Shown here in pieces: positions 1 to 9,653 of a DNA stretch of 64,000 bases. Within the stretch, counting starts at the first letter, position 1. Every line of letters begins with the position of its first letter. Origin of the DNA: an uncultured Parabacteroides sp. GTDB lineage: Bacteria > Bacteroidota > Bacteroidia > Bacteroidales > Tannerellaceae. The notes under the pieces were generated by a model. It saw only the letters and a program-made list of their open reading frames with translations. It ran no database searches and was not told the origin of the DNA. Position numbers and translations under genes: made by a program. The stretch spans positions 1 through 64,000 of the forward strand of contig NZ_CABUOD010000023.1 in NCBI RefSeq assembly GCF_902493135.1. Direction: 5' to 3'.

Positions 1-157
1 ATAAGCTGGCATAGTCCATAGATAAAGGCGGTTAGCATATTTTGCTGCCCCGAAAGTGACGAAGAACCGAAAACTTTATCTATATTTGTTTTTCCATTGA
101 TGTATATGGTTAATGATTCATCCATTGTTCTCGAAAATATATTGTTTCGTGAGGAAT

Positions 158-189
158 ACGTATAGACACACAATTGTGTATCTATACGT
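158..189. repeat. Near-perfect 32-bp palindrome
   Basis: An inverted repeat with arms ACGTATAGA and TCTATACGT around a CACACAATTGTGTA centre. Only one base pair breaks the symmetry. It lies 18 nt past the stop codon of the GH95 gene on the minus strand, so it could end that transcript, but no T run follows it. It could instead be a protein-binding site. The rest of 1-206 shows no convincing gene; a TATATTTG box at 81-88 on the plus strand has no good -33 partner. Confidence 0.5.
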
Positions 190-206
190 TGGTGATTATG
201 AAATGC

Positions 207-2756
207 TTAAGTGGATGCCGGGGTCAGGACGAACGTATTCCCTTTTTGTGTATCGAACATCGCTTGGTGATATTCCTTGCCGTCCGATCGGATAGGGGAG
301 GAAGTTGTGACAACTTTGCCGTCTTGTTTGACTGTAAAGGGCTGGCTTGCACGCAACGTGCAGCTTTTCCCCGACAGCGAACGGATATTGGCCTCCGTCA
401 ATTTTCCCTCTTTCCAGTTCATCGCGATCTCGAAGTTTCCCCGTGCTTTCAGACCTGAAACAGAACCTTCCGTCCATACGTCGGGCAAAGCAGGCAACAG
501 ATGAATGTATCCGGCATGGCTTTGCAACAATATTTCAACGACACCTGCCGTATAACCGAAGTTTCCGTCGATTTGGAAAGGAGGATGTGCACACAGTAAG
601 TTCCGGAAGAGTCCTCCTCCTTTATGTGCACTGTTTCCGAATCCGACAGGATTGAACAGGTTGGCGATGATTTTGTAAGCATGGTTGCCGTCCAACAGGC
701 GTGCCCAGCAGTTTATTTTCCAGCCCATCGACCAGCCGGAAGCCAGATCGCCCCGCAGTTCGAGCGTTTTGCGGACCGCATTGAACAGCTCCGGTGTCTT
801 GTCCGGCGTGATCTGGTCGCTCGGATGGAAACCGTACAGATGGGAGAAGTGGCGGTGCTGAGGTTCCCGTTCCTTGAAGTCATATATCCATTCCTGCAAC
901 TGTCCGCGTTCCCCGATTTGATAGGGCAGCAAGCGTGCCAGTTTGTCTTTCAATTCATCCCGTAACGGTTCGTCCAGGTTGAACATTTCCGAAGCCTCGA
1001 TCGTGCGGGTAAAAGTCTCGCGGATGATCGCCATGTCCATCGTCGGACCCATGCTCATAGCTGCCGTTTGCCCGTCTTCTGTGACGAAACTGTTTTCCGG
1101 GGAGACGCCTACCGGAGTCACCAAATGACCGTTGCCGTTGTCTATCAGCCAGTCGGCAAAAAACTCGGCGGCCCCTTTCATCAACGGATAGGCTTCGTTT
1201 TTCAGGAATGTTTCATCTTGGGTGAACTGGTAGTGTTCCCATAAGTGGCTGCACAACCACCCTTGCACCATCGGCCAGAAAGAAGCTGTCGGCACGTTGT
1301 CGTTCGGCAGGGATTCCCGCCAGATGGATGTGTTATGATGGGCCACCCAACCGCGACGGTTATACATGTTCCGGGCTGTTTCGGCTCCGGAGACAGACAG
1401 TTCCCGGATCATCCGGAAAAGAGGTTCCTGGCATTCCGACAGGTTGGTGAGTTCGGCCGGCCAGTAGTTCATTTCGGTGTTGATATTGATCGTATAGCCG
1501 CAGTTCCAGGCCGGAATGGTGTCTTTATTCCACATGCCTTGCAGGTTCAAAGGCTGCCCGCCTGGGCGCGATCCGCTGATCATCAGGTAGCGTCCGAACT
1601 GGAACAGGAGAGCTGCCAAGTCGGGATCGGCGTTTCCGGCAAACTGTTCGAGACGTTTGTCGGTCGGCATCGCCTTTTGTTCGGGAGAGGAAAACAGTTC
1701 GAAATCGACTCGGTCGAAAAGGGAACGGTAATCTTCCGTATGGCGTTGTTTCAGAGTCGGGTAATCATAGGCGAGCGCTTTGTCCAGTATTCCGGCGGCT
1801 TTGGCGGATGGATCGATACCTTCCCGGCTCGGACTCTTGTCGAAACCGTTGAAGCCGGTTGCCATGCTGAGTACGAAATAGACTTCATCCGTATCGTACA
1901 CATGGATGCCGGAGTCGGTAATCTCACATTTCCCGTCTTTAGGGAAGACCGGTTTCAACTGGGCTTCGAAAAACATGCCTTTCCCGCCGATCTCGTCGCC
2001 GTAAAGCATCCGTTTGTCGAACTTGCGTTTGCCGTTCGCATCGTAGAGTTCAGGGTGTTTGTATTGGTCGCCCCATTGTTCGATTTGCTCGAATGTACGC
2101 CGTTCCACATAGCCGGGAGCCTGTCCGTGCAGGACCAGACGGTCGCCGGTCCCTTTTTGCAGGGCTGTAGGATGGGGTGAAGTGAAATCGAGTGAGATGT
2201 CGATACCGTCCGGAGTGTCGCTTTTCAGGCGCATCACGATCACATCGTCCGGTTGGGAGGCAAACACTTCCCGTTCGTATTTCACGCCGTTTTGTTCATA
2301 GGCAGTCGTGGCAACCGCATCCGAGATGTTTAATGCCCGTTTGTACCCGACGGCATCTCCCGGCTTGTTGTTTTGGATATGCAGGTCTCCGAACGGTTGG
2401 TAATATTGATGCAGGCGTCCCAGCCAGTTCTTGCAAACCAGGTTGGAAGCTGTCTCGTATTTTCCGGCCTTCATCAGCCCGACCACTTTGTCGAACATCT
2501 CCGGTGTTATTTTCACATCTTTGAAAACGACTGACGGTTCCCCGCTGTATAACGTGTTTTCATTCAATTGAAGTTGTTCTTTTTCAATTCCTCCGAAAAC
2601 CATTGCTCCACTTCGCCCGTTACCGACTGGAAGAGCTTCGTCCCAGTTCCGGGCTGGTTCGTCGTACCATAAGGCGAGCGGTTCTTTTTGTGATGTTCTC
2701 GCACACGCGACCAACAACAAGAATGAGATCAAATAAGTAATAATGCGCATATACAT
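207..2756 (-). CDS. Glycoside hydrolase family 95 alpha-L-fucosidase, lipoprotein
   Basis: A secreted inverting alpha-L-fucosidase expected to remove fucose from host glycans such as 2'-fucosyl structures. After a short hydrophobic leader (RIITYLISFLLLVAC) the lipobox Cys predicts a lipid-anchored protein. The GH95 N-terminal domain follows (LWYDEPARNWDEALPVGNGR). Conserved active-site stretches are NINTEMNYWPAE near residue 425, the GPTMDMAIIRETF stretch near 575-580, whose Glu is the likely general acid, and QIDGNFGYTAG near 728. I chose the ATG at 2756 (ATG at 2750 is equally possible); the longer frame to 2777 starts with TTG. Length of about 849 residues is normal for the family. A TATCTTTG -7 box lies at 2794-2801. 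It is transcribed away from the regulator on its right; what lies to its left is outside the window. Confidence 0.93.
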   Translation of the reverse strand: MYMRIITYLISFLLLVACARTSQKEPLALWYDEPARNWDEALPVGNGRSGAMVFGGIEKEQLQLNENTLYSGEPSVVFKDVKITPEMFDKVVGLMKAGKYETASNLVCKNWLGRLHQYYQPFGDLHIQNNKPGDAVGYKRALNISDAVATTAYEQNGVKYEREVFASQPDDVIVMRLKSDTPDGIDISLDFTSPHPTALQKGTGDRLVLHGQAPGYVERRTFEQIEQWGDQYKHPELYDANGKRKFDKRMLYGDEIGGKGMFFEAQLKPVFPKDGKCEITDSGIHVYDTDEVYFVLSMATGFNGFDKSPSREGIDPSAKAAGILDKALAYDYPTLKQRHTEDYRSLFDRVDFELFSSPEQKAMPTDKRLEQFAGNADPDLAALLFQFGRYLMISGSRPGGQPLNLQGMWNKDTIPAWNCGYTININTEMNYWPAELTNLSECQEPLFRMIRELSVSGAETARNMYNRRGWVAHHNTSIWRESLPNDNVPTASFWPMVQGWLCSHLWEHYQFTQDETFLKNEAYPLMKGAAEFFADWLIDNGNGHLVTPVGVSPENSFVTEDGQTAAMSMGPTMDMAIIRETFTRTIEASEMFNLDEPLRDELKDKLARLLPYQIGERGQLQEWIYDFKEREPQHRHFSHLYGFHPSDQITPDKTPELFNAVRKTLELRGDLASGWSMGWKINCWARLLDGNHAYKIIANLFNPVGFGNSAHKGGGLFRNLLCAHPPFQIDGNFGYTAGVVEILLQSHAGYIHLLPALPDVWTEGSVSGLKARGNFEIAMNWKEGKLTEANIRSLSGKSCTLRASQPFTVKQDGKVVTTSSPIRSDGKEYHQAMFDTQKGNTFVLTPAST

Positions 2757-2793
2757 GGTATTTTTAAGATTATACAAAAAAAGTATCCGGATG

Positions 2794-2801
2794 CAAAGAT
2801 A
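2794..2801 (-). promoter_or_regulatory. Candidate -7 box for the GH95 gene
   Basis: Minus-strand TATCTTTG matches the Bacteroidetes -7 consensus TAnnTTTG, about 38 nt upstream of the GH95 start. No clear -33 TTG is seen at the usual spacing. Confidence 0.45.
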
Positions 2802-2998
2802 TGCAATTCATTCGGACACTTTGAAAGTTTATTTGTAATTAATATCCCGGATTTTGTTCGATCGTGGCATATGCGTTTCGCGCAACAGGCTTTATCGAAT
2901 GAAAGACCGGATAAACGATAATTTGAAGCAAGTGCCTGATAACTCGATGCAAGGAAAAAATGGTACGTGCAGAATAATAATCCAAAAGTGTCAAATAT

Positions 2999-3015
2999 TT
3001 TGACGCTCGCTTGCA
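2999..3015 (+). promoter_or_regulatory. Weak sigma-54-like promoter candidate
   Basis: TTTGACGCTCGCTTGCA has the TTGCA element of a -12 box and a TTTG in place of the -24 TTGG, at the right spacing, 42 nt before the start of an NtrC-type regulator. The middle of the -24 element does not match the consensus, so this is tentative. Confidence 0.25.
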
Positions 3016-3056
3016 AGGTAACAGGGAAGCGGATAACTTTACCGGAAAAAGATCCT

Positions 3057-4391
3057 ATGCAAGCCGGAACTATCCTGATCGTTGATGACAACAAAAGCGT
3101 ACTGACCTCTCTCGAACTGCTTCTGGAAGATGAGTTCGAAGAGGTGGAGACTGCCTCGAACCCGAACAGTATCCTTTCGGTCCTGGACAGCCGGCCGGTC
3201 GATCTTGTCTTGTTGGATATGAATTTCTCTGCCGGTGTCAATACCGGCAACGAAGGGCTTTTCTGGCTCCGTCGCATACGGGAGATCGCACCGGGACTGC
3301 CTGTTATCATGCTGACAGCCTACGGGGATGTCGAACTGGCAGTCAAGGCGTTGAAGAGCGGGGCGGCCGATTTCATATTGAAGCCCTGGGAGAACGATAA
3401 CCTGATCGGGAAGATACGTGCCGCCCTGCACGAACGGAAATCCCGTCAGCCGGTGCACCCGGTACCGAGGCCGAGCGAACCGGCTATGATTATCGGGCAT
3501 TCTCCTGTGATGATGAAACTGATCAAAGTGGTGACAAAAGTAGCCAAGACAGATGCTAATGTCCTGATCACCGGAGAGAACGGTACAGGTAAAGAGATGC
3601 TGGCACGTGAGATACACCGCCTTTCGCTCCGCGGCGGCCGAGAGATGGTCAACGTGGATATGGGAGCCGTCAGTGAATCGCTGTTCGAAAGCGAGTTGTT
3701 CGGGCATGAACGGGGGGCTTTTACGGATGCACGCGAGAGTCGTCCGGGGAAGTTCGAGGCGGCACACGGGAGCACGCTGTTTCTCGACGAGATCGGAAAC
3801 CTGCCGTTAGGATTGCAGGCCAAGCTCCTGGCAGCCTTGCAGAATCGCGAGGTCACCCGCCTTGGGAGCAACCGGAAGATTCCGGTCGACATACGCCTGA
3901 TTGCCGCCACGAACCGCAACTTGCCGGAGATGGTGGCGCAGTCGCTTTTCCGTGAAGACCTGTTCTACCGCATCAATACGATACAGATCGAGATTCCGCC
4001 TCTTCGGAACCGGCGGGAAGATACCGCCCTGTTTGTCGATTATTTCCTGAAAAAATATACGGACCTTTACAGTCGGCCGGGACTAACCCTGCATCCGCAG
4101 GCGTTGGAGAAGCTCGCGAACTATGACTGGCCCGGCAACATCCGGGAATTGCAGCATACGATCGAGAAGGCGGTGATCCTGGCGGAAAAGAATGTGATCC
4201 GTGCCTCCGACCTCTTTATCCGTCCGGGAAAGGCACTCTCTTTTAGCGAAGTGCCCAATTTAGAAGAGGTGGAGCGGCAGGCGATCTTGGCGGCTATCAC
4301 CCAGAATGAAGGGAACCTGACGGCTGCGGCGGAGCAGTTGGGCGTGAGCCGGCAGACGTTGTATAATAAGATGAAGCGATTCAATCTCTGA
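3057..4391 (+). CDS. Sigma-54-dependent NtrC-family response regulator
   Basis: A three-domain activator: receiver domain (residues 1-120, phospho-acceptor Asp54 in VLLDMNF, acidic pair DD10-11), AAA+ domain (Walker A GENGTGKE, Walker B FLDEIGN) and a C-terminal Fis-type helix-turn-helix (NLTAAAEQLGVSRQTLYNKM). The sigma-54 contact loop reads GAFTDA rather than the usual GAFTGA. The start is the ATG at 3057, directly before the receiver fold; the frame also runs 30 codons upstream to a GTG but those residues match no domain. The kinase gene begins 12 nt after the stop, so the two form a two-component pair. Its targets are unknown; the divergent GH95 gene is close enough to be considered, but nothing in the sequence proves the link. 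Confidence 0.93.
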   Translation: MQAGTILIVDDNKSVLTSLELLLEDEFEEVETASNPNSILSVLDSRPVDLVLLDMNFSAGVNTGNEGLFWLRRIREIAPGLPVIMLTAYGDVELAVKALKSGAADFILKPWENDNLIGKIRAALHERKSRQPVHPVPRPSEPAMIIGHSPVMMKLIKVVTKVAKTDANVLITGENGTGKEMLAREIHRLSLRGGREMVNVDMGAVSESLFESELFGHERGAFTDARESRPGKFEAAHGSTLFLDEIGNLPLGLQAKLLAALQNREVTRLGSNRKIPVDIRLIAATNRNLPEMVAQSLFREDLFYRINTIQIEIPPLRNRREDTALFVDYFLKKYTDLYSRPGLTLHPQALEKLANYDWPGNIRELQHTIEKAVILAEKNVIRASDLFIRPGKALSFSEVPNLEEVERQAILAAITQNEGNLTAAAEQLGVSRQTLYNKMKRFNL

Positions 4392-4403
4392 TTTTCCGCC
4401 GGT

Positions 4404-5456
4404 ATGTTCAGTGTCCGTCTATACATACGCATTCTTTTGCAAGTAGTCGCCATCGTATTGGTGGCGGGCTTGGGCGTGGCCGGCATTGTTACGGGACGGG
4501 CGGTCATACTGGGTCTTGTGGCTCTCTTTATCGCAGCGTGGCTGATCAGTCTCCTTGTCTATTATCTCAACGCATCGAACCGGAGGATACAGCTTTTCCT
4601 GGATGCCATCGAGGACGACGAGTCGATGCTCAATTTCCCGGAAAATATCGGCAGCCGGGAGCAACGTCGCTTGCATGCCGCTTTCAACCGCATTCACAGG
4701 CTGATGACCGAGAACAAACGGAAGGCGTTCGACCGCGAGCTGCACCGTAAGGAATATGAATCGTGGGATAAGCTGATGCATGTCCTGACACACGAAATCA
4801 TGAACTCCATCGCTCCGGTCGTCTCCCTCTCCGGCACGCTCCTTTCTTATTTCCGGACGAAAGACGCGCCGAAGAGCAGCGGGGAGATCACCGATGCCAC
4901 CATCCGCAAGACGATACGGGGATTGGACACCATCAAAAGCCAGGGGCAGACCCTGATGCATTTCACCGAATCGTACCGCCAGTTTGCTTACCTGAAGGAG
5001 CCGGCGCCTAAGCCATTCCCGCTTACGTATCTGCTGCAAAACCTGCAGACCTTGTACTTGCCGGATATGCAACGGCAGCATATCGATTTCTCCCTCGTTC
5101 TGTTTCAGCCGGAGATAACGGTCCATGCAGACGAAAAGCTGCTGTCACAGGTTTTGATCAACCTACTGAAAAACGCTATGCAGGCACTTGAAGGGCAGGC
5201 GGATGGAAAGATCCGCATGGAAGTCGATACGGAGAAGAACCAATTGCTTATCCGGGTGACGGACAACGGTCCCGGCATCCCTTCCGACCTGATGGAAGAT
5301 ATCTTCGTCCCCTTCTTCACCACCAAGGCTACGGGGAGCGGTATCGGGTTGAGCCTTTCCCGGCAGATCATACGGATGCATGGAGGAGAATTGTCGGTGG
5401 CTTCGCAACCTTACCGGGAAACCTGCTTCACGGTTTCTTTACCTGTAAAGCCTTAA
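4404..5456 (+). CDS. Membrane sensor histidine kinase, NtrY-like
   Basis: Cognate kinase of the preceding regulator. Two N-terminal membrane helices (about 9-31 and 33-54) have almost no periplasmic loop between them, so it probably senses within the membrane or in the cytoplasm. A short linker precedes the phospho-acceptor His130 in LTHEIMNSIAPV. The ATPase domain keeps the N box (INLLKNAMQAL), the G1 box (DNGPGIP) and the G2 box (GSGIGLSLSRQI). The HExxNS form of the H box is typical of kinases that pair with sigma-54 activators. The gene ends 3 nt before the stop of the convergent DUF3108 gene, so the two transcripts are likely to overlap. Confidence 0.92.
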   Translation: MFSVRLYIRILLQVVAIVLVAGLGVAGIVTGRAVILGLVALFIAAWLISLLVYYLNASNRRIQLFLDAIEDDESMLNFPENIGSREQRRLHAAFNRIHRLMTENKRKAFDRELHRKEYESWDKLMHVLTHEIMNSIAPVVSLSGTLLSYFRTKDAPKSSGEITDATIRKTIRGLDTIKSQGQTLMHFTESYRQFAYLKEPAPKPFPLTYLLQNLQTLYLPDMQRQHIDFSLVLFQPEITVHADEKLLSQVLINLLKNAMQALEGQADGKIRMEVDTEKNQLLIRVTDNGPGIPSDLMEDIFVPFFTTKATGSGIGLSLSRQIIRMHGGELSVASQPYRETCFTVSLPVKP

Positions 5457-5459
5457 GAA

Positions 5460-6347
5460 TTACCGTCTCTTGATTTCTACCCGCGAAGTGAGCGGATAGC
5501 GCAAGCCTTTGGAGGACTTATAATAGACTTCGGCCGCGCCGATCTTCAGCTTGGCGCGTATCTTGATCGGGATATGGTTCTCGTCGTCGCCGATCCAGAT
5601 CTCGGCGGCTTCCTTGCTTTGGGTAAAGGCGTCGTCGTAGATGTCGATATAGAAATGGCGGGTCCTGTACTTCAACGTCTCGCTCCGTTCCACGATCTGC
5701 TGCCCGGTATAGCGGAAACTGATGTTGATGCGTTCGCGCCCGATCGCCACCTGGAAGGGAAAGCTCTCGCCGCTCTTCATCTTGTCCCAGTCCAGGGAAC
5801 GCAGATACATCGTTGCTCCCAGCATGTCGAACATGTGTGGGTCTTCCGTCACGAGCATCGTGTCGATCTTCGTGCGGGTGGGCGTATAACGGTGGGAATG
5901 AGCGAGTATCTTCTTCCGGTCGTAGGAGAAACGGATGTCGTCTATCAGATAATAGTCATTCTCGTTTACCCGCTTCTCACTCCGTAGAAGCAGCATGTCG
6001 GGGGTAAAATGGCAATCGATCGTATCTCGCATCTTATAGACCTTCTCGATAATGCCGGAGGTACGGAAGATGAGCCGGTAGTGATAGGACGGCTCGCCCT
6101 CGTATTCCGCGTCGCGGATGGAAAGTGTGGCGTGGCCTGCACGGGGCATCAGAAGGCCCCATTTGAAGTATAACTCATACTGCACTTCCTCGCCGGGGCT
6201 GAACCTGTGGCGGACCGGGATTTCCTGCGCTTTCGCACACACGGCCGATAGCAATAGCAAAAATATCAGCCACAGGCGGACGATGTCAGAACGGCATTCC
6301 CATGTTGCCGCCGCTATTATTCCTTGACGATGATTGTTGACTTTCAT
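5460..6347 (-). CDS. DUF3108 domain protein, exported
   Basis: Matches the DUF3108 family of exported beta-rich proteins of unknown function (GEEVQYELYFKWGLLMPRAG near the start, DDENHIPIKIRAKL near the end). A hydrophobic signal segment (LWLIFLLLLSAVCAKA) precedes the mature part at EIPVRHRF. The only clear start codon is the ATG at 6347, which gives a long n-region of about 23 residues and a 62-nt overlap with the end of the upstream lipoprotein gene. A non-standard start nearer the signal segment cannot be excluded. The overlap suggests translational coupling with the Ig-like lipoprotein. Confidence 0.85.
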   Translation of the reverse strand: MKVNNHRQGIIAAATWECRSDIVRLWLIFLLLLSAVCAKAQEIPVRHRFSPGEEVQYELYFKWGLLMPRAGHATLSIRDAEYEGEPSYHYRLIFRTSGIIEKVYKMRDTIDCHFTPDMLLLRSEKRVNENDYYLIDDIRFSYDRKKILAHSHRYTPTRTKIDTMLVTEDPHMFDMLGATMYLRSLDWDKMKSGESFPFQVAIGRERINISFRYTGQQIVERSETLKYRTRHFYIDIYDDAFTQSKEAAEIWIGDDENHIPIKIRAKLKIGAAEVYYKSSKGLRYPLTSRVEIKRR

Positions 6348-8202
6348 CTTTGTAGTTTCTTTTCTTCTTGGTTGCTTCCTTCGGCTTATTCTTCGTTATC
6401 TCAAGAGGCTTCTGCTTGGCCAGCGGGGTGGAGTTGACATTCCAGGTCTCTTCGACTTGCCAGTTCTGCATGATCTCGTACATCTTGGGAGAATAATAAA
6501 CCTCTTCGGGCTGCCGCTTTTCGGCATAATTACCGGTATCCCACACTCCGTTGCCGTTCGTGTCGATCACGATACGAGCATAATACTTATCGGGCTTCAA
6601 GTCCATGAAAAGCACTCCGCCGTCTTTTACTTTCGCTTTGCGGACAGGGGCGTCTCCACTACTGAGCAATTCGACGAAAGCGGTCGTGTCCACACCGTTG
6701 ATATTGAGATAGAGATGGCCGTATTCGTCTTCTTTCTTGATCTTGAACTCGCCGGTGAAGAAATCGTTCCACTTCCCGTAAAGGCTGTGGATGGCGGCGG
6801 AGTCCACTTCGATGCGGTATTCTTCCCCATACTTCCACGGACGTCTGATAAAGTAGTTCAGGCTGTTGGTCGAATCGGGGAAGAAGTCGAAATCGACCGT
6901 GTTCCAAACGGTATCGACCTTTTGGTCGAGGAAGAACATCTCTTTGTTGATATCCAATACCGGTTCGTTGAAGGTTACGGATATCGTATCGAACAAGTCC
7001 ATCGAACCGGGAGCGTCTACCTGCATGCCTAAGAACACGATCGGATCGGGTTCGTCTTTCTTTTTCTTCTTTTTCTTTTCTGCCGGACGGCGGCGCAATA
7101 CCAGTTGGACCGTGTCGGTTTGCGGGCGCAGGATGTTCAGGGAGTCGCTCTTCGGATAGGAGACCTGCACCTGCAGGGTGTCCTGCTTCCAGACGGTCGA
7201 ATCGGCAAGCCAGTAGTTAACGGCCGCGCCGCCTTCCGTCTGCTGCACAAAATACCAGGTGCTGTCTTCCGGGGTGAAATTGATGGGGACAGGCACCGGT
7301 ACGGTGTCCAGCTTCGTATTGAAACGCAGCGTAAAGTATTTCTCGTCCGGGCGTTCGGGCTTTACCATATACTGGCGTTCGAATTTTTCCTTGAACAGGC
7401 GGAGTTCGATGTTGTCCGGGAAGAAACGGGTGTAACCGACCGTCCGGATCGTATCGATCGTCAGACTGTCCTTCCAAGCCGTATCCTGTCGGGTCGTCAG
7501 TTCGAAGGAAGGGACGATGACGGAATCCAGGAACGCGATATCCTCGCCCGGCTGGTCGAATTTATAATCGCGGTTCACATCGTTCAGTGCGAAAATATGA
7601 TAGGTTCCGGGGGCAATGTTACGGATCGTGAACTGCCCTTTGTCATTTGTACGGGAGGTGCGGTCGAACGGGAGTTTCATGAATGCGGAATCTGCCAGGT
7701 CGCGATGCAGGCCGATCGTAATGCCGGGCATCGGTTCGAGGTTCTCTGCATTCAACAAGACTCCCGAAACTTCGAGTGTGTCGATCATGTCTCCGGTAGA
7801 GAAAGCGAAAGAGAAGTTCTCGAACACGTTTTTCTCATTATTATCGGAGATGGAATTGGTGAAGTCGATCGTATAGGTAGTGTTGGCTTTCAACGTGTCT
7901 TTCAGTTCGATTACCGCCTTCTTCCCGGCAGAGCGGATAATCGGCAGCTCCATCTGGGGCGGAGTGATAATCACATTCTCCGAAGGTTTATCGATCTGGA
8001 TCAGTTCGTCGAAGAGGATTTCGATCTTTTTCCCTTTATAGTTCACCTGGTTCGGGATCGGCGTGCTGCTTACGAACTTGGGAGGCGTTTCGTCATAGGG
8101 TCCTCCGTTCGGACTACCGATATTGGCGCACGAATAAATGACCACCAACAACAGCACCCCATACAACAGGCGGAATGAATTTCGTATATATTTCGTATCC
8201 AT
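6286..8202 (-). CDS. Ig-like domain lipoprotein
   Basis: A lipoprotein (lipobox ending IYSC) whose N-terminal domain is a bacterial SbsA/Big_5 type Ig-like fold (residues about 30-125, NVIITPPQ and TYTIDFTNSISDNNEK). A prealbumin-like segment follows (LEPMPGITIGLHRD, GQFTIRNIAPGTYHIFALND). A lysine run (EKKKKKKKDEP, near residue 380) separates it from a second Ig-like and carboxypeptidase-regulatory-like region. This arrangement is common in Bacteroidales as a surface or periplasmic protein of unknown function. It shares 62 nt with the DUF3108 gene, so the two products may act together. Confidence 0.85.
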   Translation of the reverse strand: MDTKYIRNSFRLLYGVLLLVVIYSCANIGSPNGGPYDETPPKFVSSTPIPNQVNYKGKKIEILFDELIQIDKPSENVIITPPQMELPIIRSAGKKAVIELKDTLKANTTYTIDFTNSISDNNEKNVFENFSFAFSTGDMIDTLEVSGVLLNAENLEPMPGITIGLHRDLADSAFMKLPFDRTSRTNDKGQFTIRNIAPGTYHIFALNDVNRDYKFDQPGEDIAFLDSVIVPSFELTTRQDTAWKDSLTIDTIRTVGYTRFFPDNIELRLFKEKFERQYMVKPERPDEKYFTLRFNTKLDTVPVPVPINFTPEDSTWYFVQQTEGGAAVNYWLADSTVWKQDTLQVQVSYPKSDSLNILRPQTDTVQLVLRRRPAEKKKKKKKDEPDPIVFLGMQVDAPGSMDLFDTISVTFNEPVLDINKEMFFLDQKVDTVWNTVDFDFFPDSTNSLNYFIRRPWKYGEEYRIEVDSAAIHSLYGKWNDFFTGEFKIKKEDEYGHLYLNINGVDTTAFVELLSSGDAPVRKAKVKDGGVLFMDLKPDKYYARIVIDTNGNGVWDTGNYAEKRQPEEVYYSPKMYEIMQNWQVEETWNVNSTPLAKQKPLEITKNKPKEATKKKRNYKDESQQSSSRNNSGGNMGMPF

Positions 8203-8300
8203 TTATGTCTATTTCAAATACATTTGACAAACACGCGCAAAAATAGGGAAAAATCCGGTGAAAATTAGTAGGATATCCTGCCATTAATCAATCTTTGCAT

Positions 8301-9584
8301 TTAAACGGTCTTTTGTTCGATTGTCGTTTTCAACATCCTGAATCCGATCCTGCAATACAAACATTTCTTCTTTTCGCAATATTCGCGTTTTAATTGGATC
8401 AATGCCTGGCTGTCGCCGGCGTGGCGGACGGTGATACCGGCGTTGCAGAAGGTGGAGACGATGGTGTTCTTTTCCGGGGGGATACTTTCTAAAAGGCGGG
8501 TGGCACGTTCGCAATATTCGGGTCGCTTGTTGTGCAAGCCGTAGGCAAAGAGCATCGGGACGACCGTGTTTATCAGCAGGATGTTCAGGGCGTTTTCGCC
8601 TATGGTCTTTTCCTTCCGGGGAGAAGCGTACCGGAAATGATAGTGTGTCTCCCAATAACCGGAAGGAGGAATCCTGAAATACTTTTTGATCTCTCCGGTA
8701 CTCCCGGCTTCAAGGATGGCTGAGAACAGGGTGTCGTGCCGTACCCAAAGAGCGGCCAGCTGCGCCACTTTCAGATACGGGAAATTGAGAGGGCGTGTCC
8801 GCAGGTTCTTAAACACGAAATCTTCCATTGGCGAAAGGCCGAACTTATGGCGGAGAAAATCGTACTCCCGTTGCAACAGGCGGTAATAATGGTCGTCATT
8901 CTCCTCCGCTAACATCCCCGCCTGCCCGAAAAGCATCGCCTCTATCTGAGATTGGCTGCTCCGCTGCTTTTGGATGCAACGGAGCGGCAGGCTCTTCGCC
9001 AGCCTTTCAAAAGCGTCATTATTCACGCCAAAGCCGAAGTTCCGGGTTAAAGTAATATAAAAGACTTCGTTCCAGTCTGCCTGATACGCATCCAAAAGGA
9101 GGAAAATGTCATGTGTTTTCCGTTCCAGCCGCTCGCTCAGCAAAGCTTCCATCCAGCAGGCTATATGCAACGGGTCGATCCCGGTTATATAGTCGAGGCA
9201 CGGAAGAGCCGCCTCCCGGTAAAGCAACCAGTCTATACTGCGGAGAACATTCTCCGGAACGGTCAGGAGCATTTGTGGGATCGGCTCCCCGTTCGTCCGG
9301 ACCGGCTGGAAGTCATCAATGCCTGTAATATGAAGGATTACACCGTCATAAGCCTTATCCGTCTCATGATGATGAAGCAGCCAGTCGGAGGATTTATCAT
9401 GAATTTCGACACTTCCCGCCCATAGCGTTCCGTCTATTTTGATTTTCGCATTGAAGAAATCGGGGCCTGCGTCCGTATTCTGCATTCCGGGATCGATTAC
9501 CTGTACGGGGCGTCCGTCTGTGGTTGCCAATGGGGTGGCTGTGTAAAGTTTGTATTTCCAAACATAATGTAATAAACGTTCCAT
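8301..9584 (-). CDS. DUF2851 family protein
   Basis: The sequence fits the DUF2851 family found across Bacteroidetes, with no established function. Recognisable stretches are the N-terminal LLHYVWKYKLY, DAGPDFFNAKIKIDGTLWAG, the HHHETDKAYDGVILHI stretch, and a C-terminal Cys-rich end (YCEKKKCLYCRIGF) that could bind metal. There is no signal peptide or membrane segment, so it is cytoplasmic. The start ATG at 9584 faces dapB across a short divergent region in which both genes have a TAnnTTTG-type box. Confidence 0.87.
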   Translation of the reverse strand: MERLLHYVWKYKLYTATPLATTDGRPVQVIDPGMQNTDAGPDFFNAKIKIDGTLWAGSVEIHDKSSDWLLHHHETDKAYDGVILHITGIDDFQPVRTNGEPIPQMLLTVPENVLRSIDWLLYREAALPCLDYITGIDPLHIACWMEALLSERLERKTHDIFLLLDAYQADWNEVFYITLTRNFGFGVNNDAFERLAKSLPLRCIQKQRSSQSQIEAMLFGQAGMLAEENDDHYYRLLQREYDFLRHKFGLSPMEDFVFKNLRTRPLNFPYLKVAQLAALWVRHDTLFSAILEAGSTGEIKKYFRIPPSGYWETHYHFRYASPRKEKTIGENALNILLINTVVPMLFAYGLHNKRPEYCERATRLLESIPPEKNTIVSTFCNAGITVRHAGDSQALIQLKREYCEKKKCLYCRIGFRMLKTTIEQKTV

Positions 9585-9611
9585 CTTTTTTCAGAGTTAA
9601 GATTTATGCCC

Positions 9612-9639
9612 CAAATCTAAGCATTATTCTTTATATTTG
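9612..9639. promoter_or_regulatory. Divergent -7 boxes between DUF2851 gene and dapB
   Basis: A minus-strand TAGATTTG box (9612-9619) lies 28 nt from the DUF2851 start, and a plus-strand TATATTTG box (9632-9639) lies 57 nt from the dapB start. Both match TAnnTTTG. No strong -33 partners are seen, so assignment rests on the -7 elements and position. Confidence 0.5.
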
Positions 9640-9653
9640 CAGCACGTTATCAG

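Noticed and set aside
1245..2180. Long open frame (311 codons) on the plus strand inside the GH95 gene
   Set aside because: It lies fully antisense to a clear GH95 enzyme, and its translation is rich in Arg, Val and His with no domain.
7105..8178. Open frame of 357 codons antisense to the Ig-like lipoprotein gene
   Set aside because: A mirror of the GC-rich coding strand; no signal, motif or start context.
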